Assembly (NCBI GenBank): GCA_030642225.1
Contig: DAOWOC010000060.1
Location: forward strand, 1-6,690
Reading direction: 5' to 3'
DNA from: Deltaproteobacteria bacterium
Lineage (GTDB): Bacteria > Desulfobacterota > DAOWOC01
Length of the DNA stretch: 6,690 nucleotides
Shown here: positions 1 to 6,647 of the stretch, piece by piece
Layout: every line of letters begins with the position of its first letter
Position numbering within the stretch: the stretch's first letter is position 1
Translations under genes and position numbers: made by a program
Notes under the pieces: model-generated
What the model was told of the DNA's origin: nothing
Databases searched by the model: none
What the model saw: the letters and a program-made list of their open reading frames with translations, nothing else

Positions 1-1728
1 CCTTGTACCTTCCGGCAGACGAAAATTAACGCTTACATTTCCTGAATCTACCTTTGGCATGAAGCCGGTAGATAAAAAAGGCAAAAAAGAGAGACTGCTT
101 AAAAAAATTGCAAGGGATAGAATTATAATAACAGCCTTGTGATTCAGTGACCATTTAAGCAATCTTGAATAACCATCATCAAGCATTTCAAAAAAGGCCT
201 CTGAGCGGTTATAATAAGTGCCTATTATTCCTTCCCTTTTTCTTAAAACATCTGGTGTGGCCTTTATCCATTTAGAACATAACATAGGGGTTATTGTAAG
301 CGCGGTAAAAAGGGAGGCCAGCAAGGTAGCTACAATGACAAAACCCATTTGTTTAAAGATAATACCCGGGAGGCCGGTTAAAAACATCAGGGGCAAAAAT
401 ACGATAACTGTGGTCATGGTAGAGGCAGTAATTGCCATGCCCATTTCACTTGCACCGAATATAGAGCTTGATTTCACCTTGCCGCCTTCTTCTATGTGGC
501 GAAATATATTTTCCAGAACAACAATCCCATTATCAACCACTATACCTGAGGCAATAGCAAGCGATAAAAGTGAGACAAGATTTATTGTATAGCCTGATAA
601 AAAGAGTAAAATAAAGGATATAATCAGGGAAAAAGGTATGGTTAATGATATAATTAATGCTGTCCTTAATCTTCTCAAAAAAACAAGCGTTACAAGTATT
701 ATAAAAACTATGCCCCAGAAAAGGGTTCTTCTTAAATTTTTTACAGATTTCAGGATATCCTCTGAGCTGTCGGATACTATATTAATTCTGACATCTGATG
801 GGAGATCATCTTGAATTTTTTTCAATTTAGCCTTTATGCCGTTAATAACATTAATAGTATTTGTTCCTGCCTGTTTCTTCAGGATAACGACAAGGGCCTT
901 TTCCCCATCCCCCCAGCCATTTATATCCTGGGGCTTGAATGCATCTTCAACCTCTGCCACATCATATAAATAAACAGGCCTTTTCTGATAAAACCCGATT
1001 ATTGTCCCCTTAAGTTCATCTATGCTTTTATATTTTCCCGGGACGCGTACAAAATATTCTTTAGAGCCTGTATCTATAGTTCCTGAAGGCAAATTAAGAT
1101 TTTCAGCAGCTAAAATTCTATTTATTTGAGGGATTGAAAGACGAAACCCCTCTATCTTTTTAAGATCAAAATATACATTAATCCTGCGTCTTAGACCTCC
1201 ATATATCTCCATCGCTCCAACGCCGGGAACCCTTTTTAATTCATCTGCGATCATCTTGTCAGTAAGATGATAAAGTCTTGGCCAGGTTTTATCACCGGCT
1301 ATAGTAAAAAACAGAATAGGCGCCATGGAACTGCTGAATTTAAAAATCATCGGGGTCTCAACATCCCTTGGAAGTTCCCTTTTGGCAAGTTCAAGCCTGT
1401 CCCTTATATCATTTGCTGCATTGTCAAGGTCAGTCCCCCAATCAAATTTACATGAGACAACAGAAAGATTGTCAAGTGATTTGGATGCAAGGGTATCAAG
1501 ATTACTGACATCATTCATCCTGTCCTCAATAATTTCCGTAACTTCAGATGCAATATCCGAAGCGCTTGCCCCTGGCCAGGTGGTAAGGATGGAAATAACA
1601 GGCGGCTCAATTTCCGGAAACATATCAATGTTTAATTTTGTAAGGGAAATTATGCCGATTATAATAAACGCCATAAACAGCATCAGTATTGTTATTGGTT
1701 GCTTTACTGCAAAATCAGGGAGTTTCAT
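1..1728 (-). CDS. RND efflux permease, HAE1/AcrB type, N-terminal part (3' end outside window)
   Basis: This is the inner-membrane, proton-driven pump of a tripartite efflux system; it runs off the left edge, leaving 576 codons open with no stop. RND permeases of this type are about 1,030 residues, so just over half is seen. TM1 is at about residues 12-29. It is followed by a periplasmic pore domain containing TWPGAS, the D-W-G-T-D-L-D-A-N-D-I-R-D type stretch and RVPGVG. TM2 starts near 336, TM3 is about 357-378 and TM4 about 385-405. TM4 holds VVDNGIVVLENI, with D399 and N400 at the places of AcrB D407 and D408. The motif STGFMPKVDSG follows TM7, as expected. The ATG overlaps the adaptor's TGA (ATGA) and has AAGGGAA 6 nt upstream. 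Family and role are certain. Substrate cannot be read: drugs, bile-like compounds or solvents are all possible, and the CusA-type metal class is less likely. Confidence 0.95.
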   Translation of the reverse strand, partial: MKLPDFAVKQPITILMLFMAFIIIGIISLTKLNIDMFPEIEPPVISILTTWPGASASDIASEVTEIIEDRMNDVSNLDTLASKSLDNLSVVSCKFDWGTDLDNAANDIRDRLELAKRELPRDVETPMIFKFSSSMAPILFFTIAGDKTWPRLYHLTDKMIADELKRVPGVGAMEIYGGLRRRINVYFDLKKIEGFRLSIPQINRILAAENLNLPSGTIDTGSKEYFVRVPGKYKSIDELKGTIIGFYQKRPVYLYDVAEVEDAFKPQDINGWGDGEKALVVILKKQAGTNTINVINGIKAKLKKIQDDLPSDVRINIVSDSSEDILKSVKNLRRTLFWGIVFIILVTLVFLRRLRTALIISLTIPFSLIISFILLFLSGYTINLVSLLSLAIASGIVVDNGIVVLENIFRHIEEGGKVKSSSIFGASEMGMAITASTMTTVIVFLPLMFLTGLPGIIFKQMGFVIVATLLASLFTALTITPMLCSKWIKATPDVLRKREGIIGTYYNRSEAFFEMLDDGYSRLLKWSLNHKAVIIILSLAIFLSSLSFLPFLSTGFMPKVDSGNVSVNFRLPEGTR

Positions 1729-2858
1729 TTCATGTTCCCTTCTTGTTCGGAATTAATTATGCGGACTCCGTCTTTTAAACGGTTCTGGCCATTTACAACA
1801 AGCGTTTCTCCGCCATTCAGCCCCTCAAGCACCTCAACATAATTCCCTTGTTTGATGCCGATTTTTAAATTTTTTAATATTGCTATGCCTTGTTCAACTA
1901 TAAAAACATAATAAACCCCTGTGCCTGGCAATAGATTAAGGGCATCACGCGGGACGACCAATGCCTCTTTTTCACGGAGATAAATTTTAATGTGTGTAAA
2001 CATCCCTGATCTTAAAGGTAAATCCTGATTTTTAAGATGAACCTCTACCCTGGCTGTCCTTGATCTCGGGTCAAGAGATGGTGCGACAAGAGAGATTTCT
2101 TCTAAAAATATCCTGTCAGGCAGGGCATCCGTTTTTATCTCTGCTTTAAGCCCTTTTTTGATAAAAGGAAAATTTTTTTCTGTTATAAAAGTAATTATTT
2201 TAAAATTATCTTTTGAAGATATATGAACAATAGGCTGTTTTTGTGATGACATTGCGCCCTTATCAACATAACGATCAGTAATATAGCCGGCAGCCGGGGC
2301 ATAAATGGTATGATCCCTCAGATAAATCTCCACTTCTCTTAAAGCAGCTAAAGCCAGTTGGAGTTGTGCATTAGCGCTTGTTTTCTGTGCAATGATATGA
2401 TCAAGTTTTTGTTTTGCAGCGGCCTTTTGATAATAAAGATACTCTATACGATTATAATCCTTTTCAATGACATCAAGATTAGCCTTTGCCATGTCAACGG
2501 CTGCTTTTGCCTGCCTTACCCTGGCGTTTATTATTGTTTTTTCAAGGGTCGCAAGGCGGTCGCCTTTTTTTACAATATCGCCTTTTTCAACATATATTTC
2601 TTTTATTATCTTGCCCGGGATCTTTGAATAAACATTAATCTCGATTTGTGATCTGACCTCACCCACCTGGTTGATAATTACTGCAATATTTTTTTTGCCG
2701 ACAATGGTTGTTTCAACAGGAATGCGTTCTTCCGCTTGAATTCTCTCAGGTTCCTTTAAGATAAATCTGATGAGATTAATGGCTACTATAAGAAATAAAA
2801 TCCCGATAACACTACCGATAATAAGTGTACTCTTTGCTTTAATATCTATCTTTTTCAT
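1725..2858 (-). CDS. RND efflux periplasmic adaptor (membrane fusion protein, HlyD/AcrA family)
   Basis: The adaptor bridges the inner-membrane RND pump and the TolC-like channel. Taking the start at 2858 gives 377 residues, normal for the family. In order there is a membrane anchor (about 10-33, no lipobox Cys), a first lipoyl half (about 78-107, IPGKIIKEIYVEKGD), a long Ala/Lys/Gln-rich alpha-hairpin (about 109-178), a second lipoyl half (TIYAPAAGYI, 184-193), a beta-barrel with the RTARVEVHLKN and LRSGMF signatures (near 267-286), and a membrane-proximal domain to the C-terminus. It is therefore held by an uncleaved N-terminal helix rather than a lipid. At the hairpin tip the R-L-S-D docking motif reads R137, L141, A148, D153, with Ala for Ser. 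An upstream in-frame ATG at 2867 directly abuts the GAGG, too close for use, so I prefer the MKKID start. It lies 14 nt after the channel gene and overlaps the permease by 4 nt. Confidence 0.95.
   Translation of the reverse strand: MKKIDIKAKSTLIIGSVIGILFLIVAINLIRFILKEPERIQAEERIPVETTIVGKKNIAVIINQVGEVRSQIEINVYSKIPGKIIKEIYVEKGDIVKKGDRLATLEKTIINARVRQAKAAVDMAKANLDVIEKDYNRIEYLYYQKAAAKQKLDHIIAQKTSANAQLQLALAALREVEIYLRDHTIYAPAAGYITDRYVDKGAMSSQKQPIVHISSKDNFKIITFITEKNFPFIKKGLKAEIKTDALPDRIFLEEISLVAPSLDPRSRTARVEVHLKNQDLPLRSGMFTHIKIYLREKEALVVPRDALNLLPGTGVYYVFIVEQGIAILKNLKIGIKQGNYVEVLEGLNGGETLVVNGQNRLKDGVRIINSEQEGNMK
1735..1741 (-). promoter_or_regulatory. Ribosome binding site of the RND permease gene
   Basis: AAGGGAA lies inside the last codons of the adaptor gene, 6 nt before the ATG at 1728. 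Together with the ATGA stop/start overlap it fixes the permease start and suggests translational coupling with the adaptor. Confidence 0.7.
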
Positions 2859-2867
2859 ATAATTCAT

Positions 2868-2871
2868 CCTC
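2868..2871 (-). promoter_or_regulatory. Shine-Dalgarno GAGG that decides the adaptor start
   Basis: GAGG is immediately followed by an ATG (2867) and, 9 nt further on, by a second in-frame ATG (2858). Zero spacing makes the first ATG unusable by normal initiation, while 9 nt suits the second. The site sits just past the TAA of the channel gene. Confidence 0.6.
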
Positions 2872-2872
2872 T

Positions 2873-4204
2873 TTATCTTTTCCCTGTAGCTCTTTCAAGC
2901 TCTGCAAGCGAGATCATGTAGCCATACAAAGCGCCATAATAATTAAGCTCCGCCTGTGTTAAAAATGTCCTGGCCCCCAGTACCTCGGTTGATGTTGTTG
3001 TACTTTGCTGATATTGCAGATTTGTTATACGGTAATTTTCTTTGGCCTGACTCAAGGAGTTTTCAGCTGTAACAATATTTTTTTCAGAAACTTCAAGATC
3101 AAGATATGCCTGTTTGACTTCAAGTCTTATACTGTCTTCAATCCCTTTTATCTGGCTTGCAAGGGCTAATTTTTTATGTTTGTATACTGCGGCATCCGCA
3201 AATGACTTACCCCATTCAAAAAAGGTCCATTCCGCCTTGACTCCCAAAATAGCGTTGTGTGTGTTACCGTGTTCATTACGTGTTGCCTTGTAATTTTCTC
3301 CATGACGGTTATATTGTCCAAAAAGTAAAACCTGTGGAATATTTGCAAAGTATACAAGTCTGGATGCCAATCCTGCCTGTCTCATATGAATACGAAGAAT
3401 CTTTAACTCAGGCCTGTTCATCACTGCCATTGTTAAGGATTCAGTTAAATCAATGAAAACAGGCTCAATATTTTTAATATCTTCAATATCTGCAATAGCG
3501 TTTATATCTCTTTTAAGGGTAATATTAAAAAATGATTTAGCCATCCTGACCTGATTTTGAGCCTTTATTTTATCCTGACTCACTTCGGCAAGGGCTACTT
3601 TGGATTTTAACAGATCGTTTAATGCAATCATGCCCTGATCATAGAATTGTTCAGCATCCATGACATGGGCGCCAAGCTGTTCAACAGCTTCTCTTAAAAC
3701 ATAAAGATACCTTTTGCTTAATAAAATATTATAATAGGCCGTCTTTACCTGCTTTATAATCTCAAGGACTGTTTCTTCTTTTTCTATTTTCTTCATGTCA
3801 AGATTTAAGGAAGCGACCTTTTTCTTTGTAATAAGATACAAATATCCTGTAATAGGCTGAATTAGTGTTACATCCCATGTAATATCATCCCTGTCAGCCA
3901 TAGGGAGATTTTGTGCATTAAAGATTGCAAAGGGTTTATCCCTGAATCTTGTATAGGTATATGATGCCATGGCCTTTGGGAAAAGGTCTGCCAAGGCGCT
4001 CCGGTTCTCATTTGCAGCGGCTTTTTGTTGTTCGCTTGCAGCCGCTATATAAGCATTATTAAGCAATGCTTCTTTAACGGATTGTTCAAGGGTTAACAGG
4101 CTCTTTTGTTCCTCATCCGCATAAACCACCCTATCGGGATATATATTATAAATAAGAGCCAGCACTATTATAAAGAATGATAATATGTAATTTTTATTAA
4201 TCAT
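2873..4204 (-). CDS. TolC-family outer-membrane efflux channel
   Basis: This is the outer-membrane exit duct of the tripartite pump, of the OEP (outer membrane efflux protein) family. From the ATG at 4204 it has 443 residues, a usual length. Residues 1-29 look like a signal peptide, with a basic start, the hydrophobic core ILSFFIIVLALIY and a VYA|D cleavage site; there is no lipobox, so it is unlike OprM-type lipoproteins. Two repeats of the long-helix/beta design follow. The first runs from about 36 (LTLEQSVKEALLNNAYI) to 230 and the second from about 253 (LTESLTMAVMNRPELKILR) to 440. Each has a beta segment (ASYTYTR near 80-86; AEWTFFEWG near 324-332) and helices ending in LNDLL or STEVLGAR type turns. 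The open frame extends upstream to 4264, but that segment is not a signal peptide and lies inside tetR; starting at 4204 gives an 8-nt ATGATTAA overlap with the tetR stop. Confidence 0.93.
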   Translation of the reverse strand: MINKNYILSFFIIVLALIYNIYPDRVVYADEEQKSLLTLEQSVKEALLNNAYIAAASEQQKAAANENRSALADLFPKAMASYTYTRFRDKPFAIFNAQNLPMADRDDITWDVTLIQPITGYLYLITKKKVASLNLDMKKIEKEETVLEIIKQVKTAYYNILLSKRYLYVLREAVEQLGAHVMDAEQFYDQGMIALNDLLKSKVALAEVSQDKIKAQNQVRMAKSFFNITLKRDINAIADIEDIKNIEPVFIDLTESLTMAVMNRPELKILRIHMRQAGLASRLVYFANIPQVLLFGQYNRHGENYKATRNEHGNTHNAILGVKAEWTFFEWGKSFADAAVYKHKKLALASQIKGIEDSIRLEVKQAYLDLEVSEKNIVTAENSLSQAKENYRITNLQYQQSTTTSTEVLGARTFLTQAELNYYGALYGYMISLAELERATGKR

Positions 4205-4850
4205 TATGGTCTTTTCCCAATGAGTGAAAATTGCTGTCAGCGATCCCCTTGAAAAAAATTTCATCCAGCAGGACCAGGTTCATATCATAGGAGAATTTAT
4301 CAGGTTTTTCCAAACACATAAAAAGAAACGCATTACTGAGGCTGTCAATTGATACAGCAAGATGAAAAGGGTCTAAATCTCTAAAAATACCCTTTTGTAT
4401 CCCTTCTTTAAAAACATTACCTATCTTTTGAAGCGAAATCTCATATCTTTGCTTGATTTCACTCTCAAGGCCGGATTTTATATTAAAGCTTGCCCCGCTT
4501 GTTTCAGCAAAATATAATCTCACCACATTAATATTATCCCTGAATACCTCACTCTTTGCCTTAACATAATCTCTGATTCTGGTATATGGATCTTTTTTAC
4601 TTTCAAGAGCCATACCTATTGCTGTGTGGAATTTTTTTGATTCTCTGATCATTAATGCCTTATATAGAGCCTCTTTATTATTAAAAAATTTATAAAGCGT
4701 GCCTATGGCAAATTCCGTCTTGCCGGCTATTTCATGCATTGATACATTATGAAAACCCTTTTTGGCAAAGAGTTCCAATGCCCCGTCAAGAATTTCATTA
4801 TGCTGTCTTTGTTTTTCCCGTTCCCTGCGGGTGAGTTTGGATAGAGGCAC
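4197..4850 (-). CDS. TetR-family transcriptional regulator of the efflux operon
   Basis: This is a 217-residue DNA-binding repressor, typical in length for TetR proteins. The N-terminal helix-turn-helix domain spans about residues 20-66: ILDGALELFAKKGF, then SMHEIAGKTEFAIGTLYKFF with the characteristic G-T-L-Y-K/H-F recognition helix, then KEALYKAL. The remainder (about 75-205) is helical and would form the ligand-binding and dimerisation part, in which TetR proteins diverge, so the inducer cannot be inferred. The start is GTG at 4850. An ATG at 4858-4860 is out of frame, and the next in-frame Met would remove part of the DNA-binding domain. No strong ribosome binding site is seen. It is the first gene of the operon and overlaps the channel gene by 8 nt, so it is probably cotranscribed with the pump and represses it together with itself, to be relieved by a pump substrate. 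Confidence 0.93.
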   Translation of the reverse strand: MPLSKLTRREREKQRQHNEILDGALELFAKKGFHNVSMHEIAGKTEFAIGTLYKFFNNKEALYKALMIRESKKFHTAIGMALESKKDPYTRIRDYVKAKSEVFRDNINVVRLYFAETSGASFNIKSGLESEIKQRYEISLQKIGNVFKEGIQKGIFRDLDPFHLAVSIDSLSNAFLFMCLEKPDKFSYDMNLVLLDEIFFKGIADSNFHSLGKDHND

Positions 4851-4870
4851 TTTGCACCATTTTGATTTAT

Positions 4871-4888
4871 TCTGAAGAATGATTCAGA
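4871..4888. promoter_or_regulatory. Candidate TetR operator (18-bp inverted repeat)
   Basis: The repeat is TCTGAA-N6-TTCAGA, a perfect 6-bp dyad with a 6-nt spacer. A second, offset dyad GAAT-G-ATTC lies inside it. It is 20 nt upstream of the tetR GTG and touches the TATAAT at 4893-4888, so it covers the predicted transcription start. This is the usual layout for an autorepressed TetR gene. The site is seen in the sequence; binding is inferred. Confidence 0.5.
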
Positions 4889-4939
4889 TTATAGAATATA
4901 GCTTCATTTTATATAATCATGTTTTGCATTTTCAGTCAA
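4888..4939 (-). promoter_or_regulatory. Promoter region for the tetR-efflux operon
   Basis: Two sigma-70-like readings are possible on the minus strand. In one, TTGACT at 4939-4934 is followed after 18 nt by TATATA at 4915-4910. In the other, a perfect TATAAT at 4893-4888 has only a poor -35 (TTATAT, 17 nt upstream). Both put the start a short distance before tetR, at or upstream of the inverted repeat at 4871-4888. The sequence does not tell which is used. Confidence 0.45.
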
Positions 4940-4983
4940 GAAAAAAATTTTAATATCATGATTTATCTCTTTTAAAAAGCAAC

Positions 4984-5012
4984 TTGACTAAATCATTATT
5001 TTTTTATATCAA
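4984..5012 (+). promoter_or_regulatory. Promoter candidate for moaA
   Basis: TTGACT (4984-4989) is followed after 17 nt by TATCAA (5007-5012), a 4/6 match to the -10 consensus; TATATC at 5005-5010 with a 15-nt spacer is an alternative. The predicted leader would be only about 20-25 nt, which leaves no room for a molybdenum-cofactor riboswitch. Confidence 0.4.
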
Positions 5013-5031
5013 AAAAATACTTTTAATTTAC

Positions 5032-5037
5032 AGGGGA
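5032..5037 (+). promoter_or_regulatory. Ribosome binding site of moaA
   Basis: AGGGGA ends 4 nt before the ATG at 5042, with the G run ending 5 nt before it. It is the clearest such site in the divergent region and supports the chosen moaA start. Confidence 0.65.
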
Positions 5038-5041
5038 AATC

Positions 5042-6040
5042 ATGGAACAATTAGTGTCTCAAAATAAACAACCGGTTACATATCTTAGATTATCTGTTAC
5101 CGACAAGTGTCAATTAAGATGTTTTTATTGTGCACCTCATTCAAAATTCATATGGCAGCCACATGAAAAAATTATGCGTTATGAGGAAATGCTCCGCATT
5201 ATAAATATAATGTCAAATATAGGGGTTGAAAAAATTCGGATTACAGGCGGCGAACCCCTGCTAAAAAAAGATATTGCAAGGTTTATGGGCAATGTGGCAG
5301 ATATCCCCGGCATTAAAGATGTTTCTCTTACGACTAATGGCCTTTTATTAGGAAAGCACCTGCAAGACCTCATGGATGCAGGTATTAAAAGAATAAATGT
5401 CAGTCTTGATACATTGAATCCAGCGATCTTTAAGAGTATAACCGGTGTGGACGCTTTTCAGGTTGTCTGGGATAATATTGTTAAATCCATGGAAATGGGA
5501 TTTCATCCTGTAAAGCTTAATGTTGTAGCAATGAAAGATATAAATGATAACGAGATAATTGATTTTGCCACACTAACAATGAATATGCCTTTAAATATAA
5601 GGTTTATAGAATTTATGCCAATTGGTCCGGCCGCTCATCTCATGGCAAAACATTTTTTAGCGGTTGATGAAATTATTGATAAAATCAAGACAGAATTAGG
5701 GCCTATTGTCCCGATTAAAAAAGAGTTTAATAAACATCAAGGGCCAGCAACGCTTTACCGGCTGGAAAACAGCGTTGGCGAATTAGGGTTCATCAGCGCA
5801 ATGAGCCACCACTTTTGCGAAACCTGTAACCGGATACGTTTGACCTGCGACGGTAAATTAAGGCCATGCCTGTTAAATGATATTGAATTTGATCTGCTCT
5901 CACCAATAAGAATGGGCGCAGGGGATAATGATCTTGAAGCTATTATCAGAAAAACCGCTTTATTAAAGTCCCGCCCCGCTACCGGTAACATGACATGCAT
6001 AAAAAAATGTATGAGACCAATGATTAGTATAGGAGGGTAA
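5042..6040 (+). CDS. moaA: GTP 3',8-cyclase MoaA (molybdenum cofactor biosynthesis)
   Basis: MoaA is the radical-SAM enzyme that rearranges GTP to 3',8-cyclo-7,8-dihydro-GTP, which MoaC then turns into cyclic pyranopterin monophosphate; this is the first step of Moco synthesis in the cytoplasm. The 332 residues match the family length. The N-terminal [4Fe-4S] motif CxxxCxxC is C23, C27, C30. It is followed by ITGGEP (67-72), TTNG (97-100), VSLDTL (120-125) and RFIEFMP (187-193). The second, GTP-binding cluster is C259, C262 and C276 within FCETCNRIRLTCDGKLRPC. The C-terminus ends in the required Gly-Gly (ISIGG). Oddities are an extra Cys269 inside the second cluster motif and C319/C323 close to the tail. 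No other moa, mob or moe gene is in view. It is divergent from the efflux operon and 63 nt upstream of trmL, which may share its transcript. Confidence 0.96.
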   Translation: MEQLVSQNKQPVTYLRLSVTDKCQLRCFYCAPHSKFIWQPHEKIMRYEEMLRIINIMSNIGVEKIRITGGEPLLKKDIARFMGNVADIPGIKDVSLTTNGLLLGKHLQDLMDAGIKRINVSLDTLNPAIFKSITGVDAFQVVWDNIVKSMEMGFHPVKLNVVAMKDINDNEIIDFATLTMNMPLNIRFIEFMPIGPAAHLMAKHFLAVDEIIDKIKTELGPIVPIKKEFNKHQGPATLYRLENSVGELGFISAMSHHFCETCNRIRLTCDGKLRPCLLNDIEFDLLSPIRMGAGDNDLEAIIRKTALLKSRPATGNMTCIKKCMRPMISIGG

Positions 6041-6103
6041 TGGCACGCATAAATGGCTGGCAAATATAACGAAATATTCTATTTTTAATGGTCGTGATAT
6101 ATT

Positions 6104-6568
6104 ATGAAAAAACAACTGGAACTTGTCTTATATCAGCCTGAAATCCCTCCCAATACAGGGAATATAGCCAGACTCTGCGCTGCTACTGACCTGCAGCTTC
6201 ACCTTGTAGGGCCGCTGGGGTTCAGTTTAAGCGATAAATACCTGAAAAGAGCAGGGCTTGATTACTGGCCGCATGTAAAACTTACCTGCTGGAATTCCTG
6301 GGAGGAATTTTCAAAATTTTTCAAAGACAGACGGTTTGTTTTTACAAGCGCCCGGAGGGGAACATATTATCACCATTTTAATTTTTTGCCGGATGATATG
6401 ATCATATTAGGCCCTGAAACACGCGGTCTTCCATATGAAATCCTTGATCAATCAGACAATGTTGTAAAAATACCTATCATGGGCAAGGTCAGAAGTATAA
6501 ACCTTTCAACATCTGCCGGAATACTCCTTTTTGAGGCATTAAGACAAACAGGAAATCTCCCTGGTTAA
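6104..6568 (+). CDS. trmL: tRNA (cytidine/uridine-34-2'-O)-methyltransferase TrmL (YibK), SPOUT family
   Basis: TrmL uses S-adenosylmethionine to methylate the ribose of wobble nucleotide 34, known in E. coli for the two tRNA-Leu isoacceptors CmAA and cmnm5UmAA. The 154 residues are close to the 157 of E. coli TrmL and contain only the catalytic SPOUT knot, with no RNA-binding extension. Motif 1 is PPNTGNIARLCA (15-26, with catalytic-type R23). It is followed by RAGLDYW (49-55), motif 2 GPETRGLP (103-110) and motif 3 IPIMGKVRSINLSTSAGI (123-140), the loop that forms the trefoil knot, then the EALRQ helix. The start is firm: an in-frame TGA lies 6 nt upstream of the ATG. There is no good ribosome binding site (GGTCGTGAT is the nearest), so expression may be low or coupled to an upstream transcript. 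The cofactor-binding motifs are intact. Confidence 0.95.
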   Translation: MKKQLELVLYQPEIPPNTGNIARLCAATDLQLHLVGPLGFSLSDKYLKRAGLDYWPHVKLTCWNSWEEFSKFFKDRRFVFTSARRGTYYHHFNFLPDDMIILGPETRGLPYEILDQSDNVVKIPIMGKVRSINLSTSAGILLFEALRQTGNLPG

Positions 6569-6576
6569 TACAGGGA
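6558..6576 (+). other. Small hairpin over the trmL stop codon
   Basis: TCCCTG and CAGGGA pair as a 6-bp stem with a 7-nt loop that contains the trmL TAA. No T-run follows (CAAGCAATTT), so it is not a convincing intrinsic terminator; it could protect the 3' end or be chance. No better terminator is seen between trmL and the tRNA gene. Confidence 0.25.
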
Positions 6577-6589
6577 CAAGCAATTTAAC

Positions 6590-6618
6590 TTGACATTCTC
6601 ATAAGGATATTTTACTCA
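6590..6618 (+). promoter_or_regulatory. Promoter candidate for the tRNA-Arg gene
   Basis: A perfect TTGACA (6590-6595) is followed at 17 nt by TACTCA (6613-6618), a poor -10. The TSS would fall about 20-25 nt before the tRNA, a normal 5' leader removed by RNase P. The -35 is clear; the -10 is uncertain. Confidence 0.45.
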
Positions 6619-6647
6619 AAGACAAACTCAATCAACAAACAATTATT

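Noticed and set aside
218..592. Plus-strand open frame of 124 codons
   Set aside because: It is antisense to the RND permease, which has clear family motifs through this stretch; the frame has no recognisable domain.
1325..1756. Plus-strand open frame of 143 codons
   Set aside because: It is antisense to the start of the permease and the end of the adaptor; a shadow of conserved RND sequence with no ribosome binding site or family features.
4205..4264. Upstream extension of the channel protein to an ATG at 4264
   Set aside because: The added 20 residues precede and would spoil the signal peptide, no ribosome binding site is seen there, and the segment is tetR coding sequence.
4955..4962. 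ATCATGAT palindrome in the divergent region
   Set aside because: Only 8 bp in AT-rich DNA and not extended by flanking bases; too short to claim as an operator.
4851..5041. Molybdenum-cofactor riboswitch upstream of moaA
   Set aside because: The predicted leader is about 20-25 nt and the region is nearly all A/T with no multi-stem G/C-rich structure.
5755..6063. Minus-strand open frame of 102 codons
   Set aside because: It lies opposite the conserved second Fe-S cluster region of moaA and shows no features of its own.
6063..6078. AATAT/ATATT inverted repeat between moaA and trmL
   Set aside because: Five-base A/T arms are expected by chance here; there is no G/C stem and it cannot act as a terminator.
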